Positions 25,556-34,496 of a stretch of DNA of 64,000 bases are shown in pieces (the first letter of the stretch is position 1; each line of letters opens with the position of its first letter). A model generated the notes under the pieces. The model saw nothing but the letters and a program-made list of their open reading frames with translations. It was not told the origin of the DNA and made no database searches. The stretch is from contig SCKJ01000003.1 of NCBI GenBank assembly GCA_004124875.1, positions 329,105 through 393,104 of the forward strand, given 5' to 3'. The position numbers were made by a program, and so were the translations under genes. This DNA comes from Fidelibacterota bacterium (lineage in GTDB: Bacteria > Fidelibacterota > Marinisomatia > SCGC-AAA003-L08 > TS1B11).

Positions 25556-26162
25556 CAATGCGCTGCTGGAGGCGGGCGGGGGCGTTCGGCGACGATGTGG
25601 TTTTTCGATGGAAAGCGGCATAGGCATCAGCGGGTTCCCGTCCGCCTGGAGAAGGGTTGGAAAATGTGATTCTTTGGGGTTGTTTGGGCGTGCGGAGCGT
25701 GTCCACAGGGCAGGCTCCGATGCACGCTGCCAACTACTTCTGCTGCTGTCAATTGAATTTGTCGGGGCCCCCTCGGAGTGCTCGGGATAAACTCGCGGAA
25801 TTGAACCTACGGCCCCTTGCTCCCCAAGTGGTGGTCTGAAATTCGTAAAACTAGTATTATCAACCTGTTGTCAAAGTCACTTTGCTACCGAATGCAGCCT
25901 TGCGCATGCCGTTGAAAAGCCAGTGCCCGGACTGAGAGTCTTAATCCCCACGTCCATTATCCGGGATTGAACTCCTGCCAAATATTTTGGATAGCGATAG
26001 CAATCCACTCACTTCTCCTGGGTCTTGAAAATACATGCGATGAGGGCGCAAGCGGCGCAACTTTTGCCTCCAGAGTTGCGCCCAGTTCTTCCCGACAGCA
26101 AATAATCTTGACAAGGCAGAAGCAGGCGGAATAAGTTTGCGCAACCGATTGCCCCGATATTC
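25556..26162. other. 607-bp intergenic region, decayed or regulatory
   Basis: No convincing gene is seen here on either strand. It contains a perfect 9-bp inverted repeat, GGCGCAACT at 26054-26062 and AGTTGCGCC at 26074-26082, with an 11-base loop. The last 60 bp carry the probable promoter and operator of the LacI gene. The remainder shows nothing I can identify. Confidence 0.4.
26108..26144 (+). promoter_or_regulatory. probable lacI-type promoter and operator
   Basis: A consensus -35 box TTGACA at 26108-26113 is followed at about 17-18 bp by a weak AT-rich -10 (near 26131-26137). Immediately after it is the perfect palindrome TTGCGCAA (26137-26144), with CG at its centre as in LacI/GalR operators. 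The regulator gene starts 18 bp later, so autoregulation is plausible. Confidence 0.4.
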
Positions 26163-27185
26163 ATGGTCCCCACAGTAACATTACAAACCATTGCCGATAT
26201 AGTTGGGGTTTCAAGGTCGACTGTTTCCCGGGTGCTAAGCGACCAGCAAAATCATCATCGCATCAGCGCCAGGACAGCAAAATCCATAACTCTAACCGCA
26301 AAAGAGCTGAACTATATAAAAAACGAGGGAGCAAGATCGCTACGAGTGAAAAAAACCTCGACGATCGGTGTTATCGTCAGGGATATCACGAACCCATTTT
26401 ATGCCCAGTTGGTAAAGCATATTGATAATGCTCTTTACCAGGAAGGTTATACCGTCATTATCTCGAGCACCGGTTACGACTTGGCGAAGGAAAGGGGCCA
26501 CATCAGTTTCCTATTGAGCCGCAAGGTGGATGGTATCATCCTGTCGCCCATTCAGAAATCTTATGAGAACGTGTTGTTGGTTAAGGAACACGATTTACCC
26601 CTGGTGTTATTCGACTGCAAAATTGATGAAATTGAATCAGACTACGTCGTGGTCAGCAACGAAGCAAGTTCAGCCAATGGCGTGAACCATCTGACTTCTT
26701 TAGGGCATCGTAAAATCGCATATATAGGGGGTGATCAGGACGATTCAAACAACCGGCTTCGTTTTGCCGGCTACAAAAAAGCTCTTACTCATGCCGCCAT
26801 CCCGATCAGCGAGAAGTACGTACGCCACGGCAGTTATACCTTCAGGCATGGTTTTAGCGCAGCCAAAGAACTGATGCACCTGGAGGATACCCCAACGGCC
26901 ATTTTCGTCGCCAATAACAGAATTGTTCTTGGCACTTATAAAGGTATTCTCGATTCCAGCAAGCGCATCCCCGGCGATGTCTCGATTGTCGGGTTTGACG
27001 ATTTCGAAACAGCGGCTATGTTAGCCAGCCCTTTGACGGTCATTCGCCAACCATTGGAAGAAATGGCCGCCATTGCCGTCGATCTGCTGTTGACAAAAAT
27101 TAAAAGCGGCAACCGACCGCCTTATGTCGTCAATAAACTCGATACGGAGTTAATATTCCGTGGCTCCACCGGACCCGTGAACTAG
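26163..27185 (+). CDS. LacI family transcriptional regulator of the inositol island
   Basis: The 340-residue product has a N-terminal LacI helix-turn-helix (TLQTIADIVGVSRSTVSRVL), a hinge helix region ending near residue 65, and a periplasmic-binding-protein-like effector domain (IGVIVRDITNPFYAQLV, SIVGFDDFETAAML). It stands directly upstream of the inositol genes on the same strand, so myo-inositol or an early catabolite is the likely inducer. This is inference from position. Confidence 0.9.
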   Translation: MVPTVTLQTIADIVGVSRSTVSRVLSDQQNHHRISARTAKSITLTAKELNYIKNEGARSLRVKKTSTIGVIVRDITNPFYAQLVKHIDNALYQEGYTVIISSTGYDLAKERGHISFLLSRKVDGIILSPIQKSYENVLLVKEHDLPLVLFDCKIDEIESDYVVVSNEASSANGVNHLTSLGHRKIAYIGGDQDDSNNRLRFAGYKKALTHAAIPISEKYVRHGSYTFRHGFSAAKELMHLEDTPTAIFVANNRIVLGTYKGILDSSKRIPGDVSIVGFDDFETAAMLASPLTVIRQPLEEMAAIAVDLLLTKIKSGNRPPYVVNKLDTELIFRGSTGPVN

Positions 27186-27197
27186 AGCGATGACCTG

Positions 27198-27214
27198 TAA
27201 AATGGGACATTTTA
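27198..27214 (+). promoter_or_regulatory. inverted repeat between lacI and the kinase gene
   Basis: TAAAATG-GGA-CATTTTA is a perfect 7-bp inverted repeat between the LacI stop and the first catabolic gene. It could be an operator or a weak attenuator; it lacks the CG centre expected of a LacI site. Confidence 0.35.
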
Positions 27215-27255
27215 TATCCCGAGAACCCGACGTTAAAGCAAAATTAAGGTAATTA

Positions 27256-28158
27256 ATGCGCAACGTGAGTTATGACATCGTCGTTTTGGGCCACATCACA
27301 AAGGATAAGCTCGTGATCGGGGGCATCGAAACCGAAGCGCCTGGCGGTGCTGTCTACTATAGCGGATTGGCCTTATCCAAGTTGGACATAAAAGTTGGGG
27401 TTATAACCCTCATCAAGAAAGATGATGATCATTATTTGGATGCCTTTACAAATCAGGGTGTCGATGTGTTCTCGTTCGAATCAGACAGAACAACTGAGTT
27501 CACGCTTACCTATGCATCGGAAGACCTTGAGCAAAGAACATGTGAGGCCACAGCATTTGCGGGGCCATTTACTGCAGCACATGTTCCAGATATCGACACC
27601 AAAATGATTCATATCGGTTCGCTGATGGTAGGAGAAGTTCCCGATGATCTGGTTCATTACCTCGTGGAAAGTTGCCCTGAAGTCTCTCTTGATCTTCAGG
27701 GCTTCCTCAGGGTTCAAGACGGAAAGAAGCTGGTGTTTAAAGATTGGCCTTCCAAAAAGGATGTCTTAAGGAAAATTCATACCGTTAAAGCGGACAGAGT
27801 GGAAGCAGAAGTGATTACGGGCGAAAAGGATTTGGCCAAAGCAGCCAGAATTATTGCAAGCTGGGGCCCGCGTGAAGTCGTTATTACCCACGCGGATGGC
27901 GTCATGGTTTATGCGGATGAGAAATTGTTTGAAGTTCCTTTTGTGATCAAGGCGTTAAAGGGGCGAACCGGACGCGGGGACACATGTATTTCCGCCTATC
28001 TGGCTGCGCGTCTCAAGTTGTCGCCGGGTGATGCTTCCAAATTTGCTGCCGCCATGACATCGCTCAAGTTGGAAAAAGAAGGACCTTTCGATGGATCATA
28101 TCAGGATGTCCTGGATAAAATGGCAAACGAATATCAGTACGGGGGCCTGACCGCATGA
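27256..28158 (+). CDS. iolK: PfkB family kinase of the myo-inositol kinase (IolK) type
   Basis: The 300-residue protein is a ribokinase-fold kinase. It lacks the long IolC architecture and instead has LKGRTGRGDTCISAYLAA as its anion-hole/catalytic motif, and IHIGSLMVGEVPDDL, SLDLQGFLRV and FKDWPSKK in the middle. From memory these correspond closely to Thermotoga TM0415, assigned as an inositol kinase, more than to 5-dehydro-2-deoxygluconokinase IolC. The gene overlaps the next one by four bases (ATGA). The alternative is a sugar-acid kinase acting later in the pathway. Confidence 0.75.
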   Translation: MRNVSYDIVVLGHITKDKLVIGGIETEAPGGAVYYSGLALSKLDIKVGVITLIKKDDDHYLDAFTNQGVDVFSFESDRTTEFTLTYASEDLEQRTCEATAFAGPFTAAHVPDIDTKMIHIGSLMVGEVPDDLVHYLVESCPEVSLDLQGFLRVQDGKKLVFKDWPSKKDVLRKIHTVKADRVEAEVITGEKDLAKAARIIASWGPREVVITHADGVMVYADEKLFEVPFVIKALKGRTGRGDTCISAYLAARLKLSPGDASKFAAAMTSLKLEKEGPFDGSYQDVLDKMANEYQYGGLTA

Positions 28159-29129
28159 GCCCCATCAGAACGGGTTTTATTGGCGCCGGCGACATCGCCC
28201 GGAGCCATGCTGGCATTCTGAAGGATAACCGGGATGTAGTCCTGGGGGCGGTGTATGATATCAAAGAGGATATCAGCAGGCAGTTTGCCGCAGAGCATGG
28301 CATGCAGTATCTATCAAGTATCGAGGCGGTGATTGATGACTCCGACGCCGTATATATTGCTTCCCCGAATAAATCCCATGCGGAGTTGACCTTGCTGGCT
28401 TTGGAGCAAAAGAAGCATGTTTTTTGTGAAAAGCCATTTGCCCTGAACCTTTCCGATGCACAGAAGATAATGGAATCTGGTGAAGGGAATGGGCAAATCT
28501 ACCAACTGGGGTTTAATCGCCGGTTTGCCCCTGTCTATTGGAAAATGAAGGAATTGATTTTGGCGGGTGAAATCTTCCCCAAGTCATTCAATATCAAAAT
28601 GAACAGGGGCGAGCTCCAGGTACCCGCATGGCTAAGCGACCCGGAGCAAACGGGAGGATTTCTATTCGAATCGGCTCTTCATCTCGTGGATATTGTCAGA
28701 TATTTGTTTGGAGATGTAAGAAAAGTAACCGCCGTAGGATCGAAATCGATCTATCCATGTGTCGACGATTTCTCCATAATATTTGAAATGGAAAGCGGCA
28801 TTCATGGCGTCTTTTCTTCCACGGCACATGCGACCTGGATATTCCCCTTTGAGCGGGTTGAAATCTATGGAGATCACAGTTCGATCTTCAATAACGAGAT
28901 GGAATCGGTCTCCTTCTGTCTGGATTTGGAATCTGAGGTAGAAAAATTGGAATACTCCCAGTTGCCCATTGAAGACAGGTGGGGTTATAGACAGGAAAAT
29001 AAAGCGTTTATAGATCGCATCAGCGGTCAGCAGTCAGATGAAAGTTCCCTGGTTGCTACGAAAATCGACGGATACAAAAACGTTGAACTGCTGGAATCTA
29101 TCTACGACCAGATAGGGTTGGGGCGATGA
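28155..29129 (+). CDS. iolG: Gfo/Idh/MocA oxidoreductase, probable inositol 2-dehydrogenase
   Basis: The 324-residue product has an N-terminal Rossmann domain (TGFIGAGDIARSHAGIL), the family EKP motif in HVFCEKPFALNLSDAQ, and a C-terminal alpha/beta domain with the ESALHLVDIVRYLFG helix, where DxxxH-type catalytic residues fall. The family contains many sugar and inositol dehydrogenases. Lying between an inositol kinase and IolD, it most likely oxidises myo-inositol (or an isomer) to a ketoinositol with NAD. Substrate assignment is by context. Confidence 0.8.
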   Translation: MSPIRTGFIGAGDIARSHAGILKDNRDVVLGAVYDIKEDISRQFAAEHGMQYLSSIEAVIDDSDAVYIASPNKSHAELTLLALEQKKHVFCEKPFALNLSDAQKIMESGEGNGQIYQLGFNRRFAPVYWKMKELILAGEIFPKSFNIKMNRGELQVPAWLSDPEQTGGFLFESALHLVDIVRYLFGDVRKVTAVGSKSIYPCVDDFSIIFEMESGIHGVFSSTAHATWIFPFERVEIYGDHSSIFNNEMESVSFCLDLESEVEKLEYSQLPIEDRWGYRQENKAFIDRISGQQSDESSLVATKIDGYKNVELLESIYDQIGLGR

Positions 29130-29153
29130 CGATTGGAGGGAGACCTCAGGGTT

Positions 29154-31025
29154 ATGGGCAATAGTATACGCTTAACGACTGCCCAGGCCATCGTCAGGTT
29201 CCTCAAAGCCCAGTGGGTTGAATTCGATGATCTAAGCCATCCGTTTTTCGCGGGCATGTTCGGGATATTTGGCCATGGCAATGTTGCCGGAATTGGGCAG
29301 GCACTGGAGCAAGATGGCGAGTTCACCCATTATTTACCGCGTAACGAACAGGGCATGGTGCATATTGCGGCCGCATTTGCCAAGCAGCACCGCCGGCTGA
29401 AGGCCTTGGTTTGCACCTCTTCGGTGGGACCGGGCGCCACCAATATGGTTACCGGCGCCGCAGGGGCAACCATCAATCGCGTGCCGGTTCTTCTGCTTCC
29501 GGGCGATATATTCGCAAACCGGTCCGTTGCCCCGGTGCTGCAGCAGCTGGAGCATCCTCAAAGCCAGGATATTTCGGTAAACGACACGTTCAAACCTGTA
29601 AGTCGATACTGGGACCGAATCAACCGGCCGGAGCAGATCCTGACCGCTTTTCCGGCAGCGATGAGAGTTCTCACGAGCCCTGCGGACACCGGGGCCGTTA
29701 CAATCGCGCTCCCGCAGGACGTACAGGCGGAAGCCTTCGACTTCCCGCAGCAGTTTTTTGAAAAACGCATCTACCTGATTGCCAGGCGAGAGCCGGATGA
29801 AGCGGCGCTCACGCGGGCAGTGGAGTTGATTATGCAATCCAACCGGCCGTTGGTCGTTGCCGGTGGAGGGGTTCTCTATTCCCGGGCAGAGGATGCTCTC
29901 GCCCAATTCTGCGCAGCGACGGGCATACCTATAGGCGAAACCCAGGCAGGCAAAGGCTCGCTGCCCTGGAATCATAGACAAAATCTCGGCGCCGTGGGCG
30001 CGACGGGAACCCTGGCGGCCAATCAAACGGCGTTGGAGGCCGATCTGGTTATCTGCCTGGGAACACGGTTGTCCGACTTCACGACCGCCTCGAAGACTCA
30101 ATTTCAACATCCGGACGTGAAATTCATCAACATCAATGTGAATGATGCGGATGCCTATAAACATTCCGCATTGGCCGTCGTCGCCGACGCGAAGGTGACG
30201 CTGGCCAGCATGCGGGAAAGGCTGGTGGAGCGTGGCTATCATGTCTCGAAATCATACGCCGAATCCTGCGGGTCATTGAAATCTCAATGGGATCAGGAGG
30301 TGGCCAGAATATACGCTCCGCAAGAAGATCAGCAGCTCACGCAGGGCGAAGTCATCGGGCTGGTCAATGACTTCATGCTGGAGAACGACACGGTGGTGGC
30401 GGCGGCAGGCAGCCTGCCGGGAGATATGCATAAACTGTGGCGCGTCGAAAATGGCGATCAGTATCACATGGAATACGGTTACTCATGCATGGGCTATGAA
30501 ATAGCCGGCGGGTTGGGCGCCATCTTGGCTAAAGATGAGGGCGAGGTGATCGTCATGATGGGCGACGGCTCCTACCTTATGATGCACACTGAACTGGTGA
30601 CTTCGATCCAGGAGCATAAAAAGCTCATTGTAGTCCTGCTGGACAATCACGGGTTTGGAAGCATTAACGGTCTTTCGAAGAGTCTGGGGAGCTTGGGATT
30701 TGGGAATCAGTACCGGATGCGCGATCCCCGGACGAAGAAATACACCGGCGATTTTATAAAGATTGATTTTGCGCAGAACGCTGCCTCCCTGGGCGCTGTC
30801 GGTATCAAGGCCAATACGCGGGAAGAGATCATGGCGGCCCTTGAACAGGCAAGATCCAATGAGCAGCTCACGCTCATTCATATTGATATCGGGCCGTCAG
30901 ATGTGCCGGGCTACGATACCTGGTGGGAGGTGCCAGTGGCGGAGGTTTCCGGGATGCCATCGGTAAAAAAAGCCAGGGCTGAATATGACAAAAACATTCA
31001 GAAAAAGCGTCAATTTAATTCCTGA
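29154..31025 (+). CDS. iolD: 3D-(3,5/4)-trihydroxycyclohexane-1,2-dione hydrolase
   Basis: This ThDP enzyme opens the inositol ring to 5-deoxy-glucuronate. The 623-residue sequence starts MGNSIRLTTAQAIVRFLKAQ and has FGIFGHGNVAGIGQAL, NEQGMVHIAAAFAKQ, SVGPGATNMVTGAAGATINR and the cofactor motif MGDGSYLMMHTEL followed by LLDNHGFGSINGLS, which is characteristic of IolD. I use ATG 29154; an in-frame TTG at 29133 lies on top of the ribosome-binding site. It is the strongest single marker that this is an inositol locus. Confidence 0.96.
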   Translation: MGNSIRLTTAQAIVRFLKAQWVEFDDLSHPFFAGMFGIFGHGNVAGIGQALEQDGEFTHYLPRNEQGMVHIAAAFAKQHRRLKALVCTSSVGPGATNMVTGAAGATINRVPVLLLPGDIFANRSVAPVLQQLEHPQSQDISVNDTFKPVSRYWDRINRPEQILTAFPAAMRVLTSPADTGAVTIALPQDVQAEAFDFPQQFFEKRIYLIARREPDEAALTRAVELIMQSNRPLVVAGGGVLYSRAEDALAQFCAATGIPIGETQAGKGSLPWNHRQNLGAVGATGTLAANQTALEADLVICLGTRLSDFTTASKTQFQHPDVKFININVNDADAYKHSALAVVADAKVTLASMRERLVERGYHVSKSYAESCGSLKSQWDQEVARIYAPQEDQQLTQGEVIGLVNDFMLENDTVVAAAGSLPGDMHKLWRVENGDQYHMEYGYSCMGYEIAGGLGAILAKDEGEVIVMMGDGSYLMMHTELVTSIQEHKKLIVVLLDNHGFGSINGLSKSLGSLGFGNQYRMRDPRTKKYTGDFIKIDFAQNAASLGAVGIKANTREEIMAALEQARSNEQLTLIHIDIGPSDVPGYDTWWEVPVAEVSGMPSVKKARAEYDKNIQKKRQFNS

Positions 31026-31094
31026 GTTCCCGGTCATCCTATCTCAGAGAGACGCTGGCGCATAAACTGCCAGGTCGGGTGGGAATACCAGGAA

Positions 31095-31988
31095 ATGAAT
31101 TGGAATAATATAAAACTTGGGATATCACCCATCAACTGGAGCAATGATGACCTGCATGAACTGGGCGCGGATATCACACTTGAACAGTGTCTTGCGGATA
31201 TGCAGAAAACCGGGTTTTCGGGCACGGAGCTGGGCCACAAATATCCCACGGATGCGAAGCGGCTCATATCAATTCTCGGTAGTTATAATTTGGAATTAGC
31301 CTCAGGTTGGTTCTCCACTTATTTTGTCAGGAGCAGCAACCCGGATGAAGAGTTGGAGCGGTTGGAACAAGTGCTCCAGTTTCTATCCGCCATGGGGGCC
31401 AAAACCATAAACCTCGCCGAATGCAGCGGAGCTGTATATAATGCGAGGCTTATCCCCCTTTCCGAAAAACCGGTGTTTGATGACAAAGACTGGGATAGTC
31501 TTATTTATGGATTGGATAGAGCAGGTCAGTTATGCCATACTTATGGTATCCAGGCCGGGTACCATCACCATATGGGCACCGGGATAGAGACCTATGCGGA
31601 GATTGAGAGGTTAATGAACTCAACCACCCCTGAATTGCTTTCCCTATGCGCGGATACGGGCCACCTCCGCTATGCGGGCATCGATCCTTTGGATGTTTTT
31701 GAGAATTTCGGGGATCGAATCGTCCACATCCATCTCAAGGATATCCGGGAAAATATTTTGACGTCAAGATCAAGTAAAAACGGGTCCTTTCTGGATTCCG
31801 TCTTGGAGGGCGTATTCACAGTACCAGGGGACGGCATGATTGATTTTATACCTATCTTTGAAAAAGTCGTTGAGTCGGGCTATACGGGATGGATGATTGT
31901 TGAAGCGGAGCAGGACCCGGCCAAGGCTGATCCTCTGCAATATGCTCAAATGGCTTCCGATTATTTGGGCAAAATCATCGCTCTATAA
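31095..31988 (+). CDS. iolE: inosose (2-keto-myo-inositol) dehydratase
   Basis: IolE removes water from 2-keto-myo-inositol to form the trihydroxycyclohexanedione used by IolD. The 297-residue TIM-barrel protein starts LGISPINWSNDDLHELG and has YHHHMGTGIETYAEIERLM, SLCADTGHLRYAG, HIHLKDIRENIL and the closing EAEQDPAKADPLQYAQMA, all typical of IolE. It follows iolD by 69 bp. Confidence 0.96.
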   Translation: MNWNNIKLGISPINWSNDDLHELGADITLEQCLADMQKTGFSGTELGHKYPTDAKRLISILGSYNLELASGWFSTYFVRSSNPDEELERLEQVLQFLSAMGAKTINLAECSGAVYNARLIPLSEKPVFDDKDWDSLIYGLDRAGQLCHTYGIQAGYHHHMGTGIETYAEIERLMNSTTPELLSLCADTGHLRYAGIDPLDVFENFGDRIVHIHLKDIRENILTSRSSKNGSFLDSVLEGVFTVPGDGMIDFIPIFEKVVESGYTGWMIVEAEQDPAKADPLQYAQMASDYLGKIIAL

Positions 31989-32003
31989 TAGGGGGAGACG
32001 CGC

Positions 32004-33056
32004 ATGTTGGCAAAAATTCTCTTCCGCATCCTGACGGCAATCTTGATCGTCGGCTCTGCCGTTGCGCTTACAGGTGGGAAGCACAAGATCACCGCCGGCG
32101 CATCCACGGAGGGTGCGAATTCGCCTCGTTCGCAGTCACAACCGGGGTCACATTTTGAAAAGGGAGATCAGTACCTCGACCTGTTTAGAGCAGGTGGGAA
32201 AGCACAGAGAACGAATTTTGAGATAGCCACCGGACACTACATCAAGGGTCTCGAACTGGCAACGGGTGACACCGTCTACTACACCAATCGCTTGGGCTAT
32301 GCCTATCATCTGGAGAGACGCCTGAAGGAAGCCAGCGAGAGGTATGCGCAAGTGCTGGAAATGGACCCGCCCCAACCCCTGACATCACGTGAATTGGATC
32401 TTGTGCTGCGGCTGGCGCCAAGATTATACGTTCATTCAAAGGAATTTTTTAGGCTGGAAGATGTGGCGGTCATCCTGCACCCGGAAATGCCGATCATCGA
32501 GTATAGTCTATTCTGGGATGACGATATCGACTATCCGGCGGATAACGACCCGACCGACCATGAAAAAGTGTGGATCGAATATGATCCTGCAACCGGCGAA
32601 TTCGTACAGCTTTTCACCTATTTCCACAGGGCCATTCTGAGCACAGAAAAGGCCGGGGAAGAGGCGGGGCGACACGACGGCAGGGCGAGGGTAAATGTAC
32701 AATGGGGTGGCCATGGGTCATTGCCAGTTGGATGGAAAAACATAAGGCCTGAACAAATATCGGTAAAATATGAGTATGTCGATAAGCCAGCCATTATTGA
32801 CGATATGCGCGTCAGGTTTGATATGCATAAACAGAGCGTTAAAAGCCCGGGTCATCCTCTGGCAAAAGGGTGGCCCACCCGCTTTAATGGAGACTGGGAC
32901 AATTATATCACTTTCGACAAATACGTCGATTTGACCATTCTGATTCGGGAAAAGAAAATGGTCATGAAAAGTCAATGGCCCAACGCTGTTATAGACCAGT
33001 ATTTTCTCGATTACCAATTTTTTCCCAAGAGGGAATGGCCTTTTCTTAGTCCCTGA
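32004..33056 (+). CDS. exported protein of unknown function in the inositol operon
   Basis: The 350-residue product has an N-terminal signal or anchor (LFRILTAILIVGSAVAL). Residues about 50-120 look TPR-like (EKGDQYLDLFRAGGKAQ, then YYTNRLGYAYHLERRLKEA). The C-terminal domain is rich in aromatic and acidic residues (IEYSLFWDDDIDYPADNDPT, WIEYDPATGEFVQLFTYFH, NVQWGGHGSLP), recalling lectin-like or Vps62-like beta domains. GGGGGAG precedes the ATG and only 15 bp separate it from iolE, so it belongs to the operon. It might bind or process an inositol-containing polymer or lipid outside the cytoplasm; this is speculative. Confidence 0.75.
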   Translation: MLAKILFRILTAILIVGSAVALTGGKHKITAGASTEGANSPRSQSQPGSHFEKGDQYLDLFRAGGKAQRTNFEIATGHYIKGLELATGDTVYYTNRLGYAYHLERRLKEASERYAQVLEMDPPQPLTSRELDLVLRLAPRLYVHSKEFFRLEDVAVILHPEMPIIEYSLFWDDDIDYPADNDPTDHEKVWIEYDPATGEFVQLFTYFHRAILSTEKAGEEAGRHDGRARVNVQWGGHGSLPVGWKNIRPEQISVKYEYVDKPAIIDDMRVRFDMHKQSVKSPGHPLAKGWPTRFNGDWDNYITFDKYVDLTILIREKKMVMKSQWPNAVIDQYFLDYQFFPKREWPFLSP

Positions 33057-33393
33057 CCCCGCCTGGTATCAAAAAGGGGTACGGTCGTTTGCAGTGGACG
33101 ATAAGCGGCCGAATCGGGGCCACGGGAGCCGTTTGAAAAAGGTGTTTATGGCACATAATAAAGCGGGTCGGCATGACTTACCCGTTCCCCTCTCACCATC
33201 TTCCAGCCCTTTTAGCAGGACTGCCCGCCTGAATTAATTAAACGATGGCATCGCGCGATCATCGGGAAAAGCGAGCTCCTGTACTGCTAGAAGGAGGCAA
33301 CAGTTAATGACGCCTATATGGCTTTATACTGGAAGTTTCAGACAGGATTGCCCTGGCAGCAGCGCAAGGACTTATTCAAGTAAAAAGAGAGAA
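33057..33393. other. intergenic region between convergent genes
   Basis: The 337-bp gap lies between the inositol operon gene and the PorV gene on the opposite strand. I see no clear terminator. A 30-codon frame at 33291-33383 (KEATVNDAYMALYWKFQTG onward) has protein-like composition but no start codon of its own except one internal ATG, and may be the tail of a lost gene. AAGGAGG at 33291 resembles a ribosome-binding site without a proper gene behind it. Confidence 0.35.
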
Positions 33394-34413
33394 TCAAAAC
33401 TCTAGAGCAACAGAGAATCTCGTCACGTTTTTCAGTCGCCCAAAGTCGGAGTAAGAATAGTCCAAGACGATTTTGGATCCATCCATAAGATTGAATTTAA
33501 TTCCTCCACCTCCCGTTAATCCCTCCTCTGAGTCATCTTTAAAAAGGGATTTATAGCCAAACCTGAGGGCCGCATAATCAGAGAACAGGAATTCCATTCC
33601 TGCATTCAGGCTTTCGGCGTTATCGCTGGGATTGAAGGCTTCAAGAGAGACTGTCAACCGGCTGCTCCCGATTGTAAATACATCCATCGCAATTCCAGCT
33701 CTAAAAGCCAATGGCAAATCGAAGCTGCCGGTCTGAAGTTCAGAAACAATTCTATCATTACTGCCGAACTTAGCCGGAGCCGGATCTACAAGAATGACAA
33801 GGTCTCTTCCGCTCAATTTCATTTTTTGACCGAAATTAACGATAGTGGCCCCAATTCGTAGTCCGCGATAACCCGTATTAAAAAGAGTTCCCACGTCAAA
33901 ACCATAGGCATTGGCCGATTCATTATGAATCTGAGAGTGGATAAATTTCCCGTTAAACCCAATGGAAAACCGATCAGACAGACTAATGGCGTAACTCAAC
34001 CCCAGCGATAAATCTCCCGCGCTAAAAGATTCCCCTGTGCCCTCCGGCTCTTCGATAGTCCGTATTTGCATATCATCATGGGACAACGAAGTGACGCTCA
34101 GGGCTATGATGCCAAGGCGGTTCAGAGGGATCAACACGGCGCCCCAGTCAAACTTCGTGTTAGCTATCAATTCCGAATGCATAAAAGCGACTTGCCACGT
34201 TTGCAGCCGGGAAAGGCCCGCGGGGTTCCAATAGATAGCTGAGAGGTCATCGGAGATGGCAACAAATGCGCCGCCCACGGCCGCGGCTCGGGCGCCAATA
34301 TCAATGCCGAGAAAGACCGCGCTGCTCGTACCCACCTTGGTAATATCCTGGCTATAAACCGGATTTACAAAGGCCGCAAGGGTCAGCAAGCAGACTAACG
34401 AAATTCTGTTCAT
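33394..34413 (-). CDS. PorV/PorQ-like outer-membrane protein
   Basis: ATG 34413 gives a 339-residue protein with a signal peptide (MNRISLVCLLTLAAFVNPVY). Its N-terminal domain (GARAAAVGGAFVAISDDLSA, IYWNPAGL) is diagnostic of the PorV/UPF0164 group, followed by amphipathic strands of a beta-barrel ending in aromatic VALEF. In type IX systems PorV shuttles substrates with C-terminal sorting domains, and the window has several such substrates. It is the last gene of a minus-strand module with a TonB receptor and two large exported proteins. Confidence 0.85.
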   Translation of the reverse strand: MNRISLVCLLTLAAFVNPVYSQDITKVGTSSAVFLGIDIGARAAAVGGAFVAISDDLSAIYWNPAGLSRLQTWQVAFMHSELIANTKFDWGAVLIPLNRLGIIALSVTSLSHDDMQIRTIEEPEGTGESFSAGDLSLGLSYAISLSDRFSIGFNGKFIHSQIHNESANAYGFDVGTLFNTGYRGLRIGATIVNFGQKMKLSGRDLVILVDPAPAKFGSNDRIVSELQTGSFDLPLAFRAGIAMDVFTIGSSRLTVSLEAFNPSDNAESLNAGMEFLFSDYAALRFGYKSLFKDDSEEGLTGGGGIKFNLMDGSKIVLDYSYSDFGRLKNVTRFSVALEF

Positions 34414-34496
34414 CAGTCTGCCCCTGGTAGGGTGTTTATAACCCTGCAGAGGAGATGGCGCCTGGCAACTGTTTCGTCTCATTTATGCGGTACGCT

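Noticed and set aside
29334..30242. 302-codon minus-strand frame inside iolD
   Set aside because: Antisense to the conserved core of iolD; composition is not protein-like.
33291..33383. Thirty protein-like codons after an AAGGAGG sequence
   Set aside because: There is no start codon in frame at the right distance and the piece is too short to assign; mentioned only in the intergenic note.
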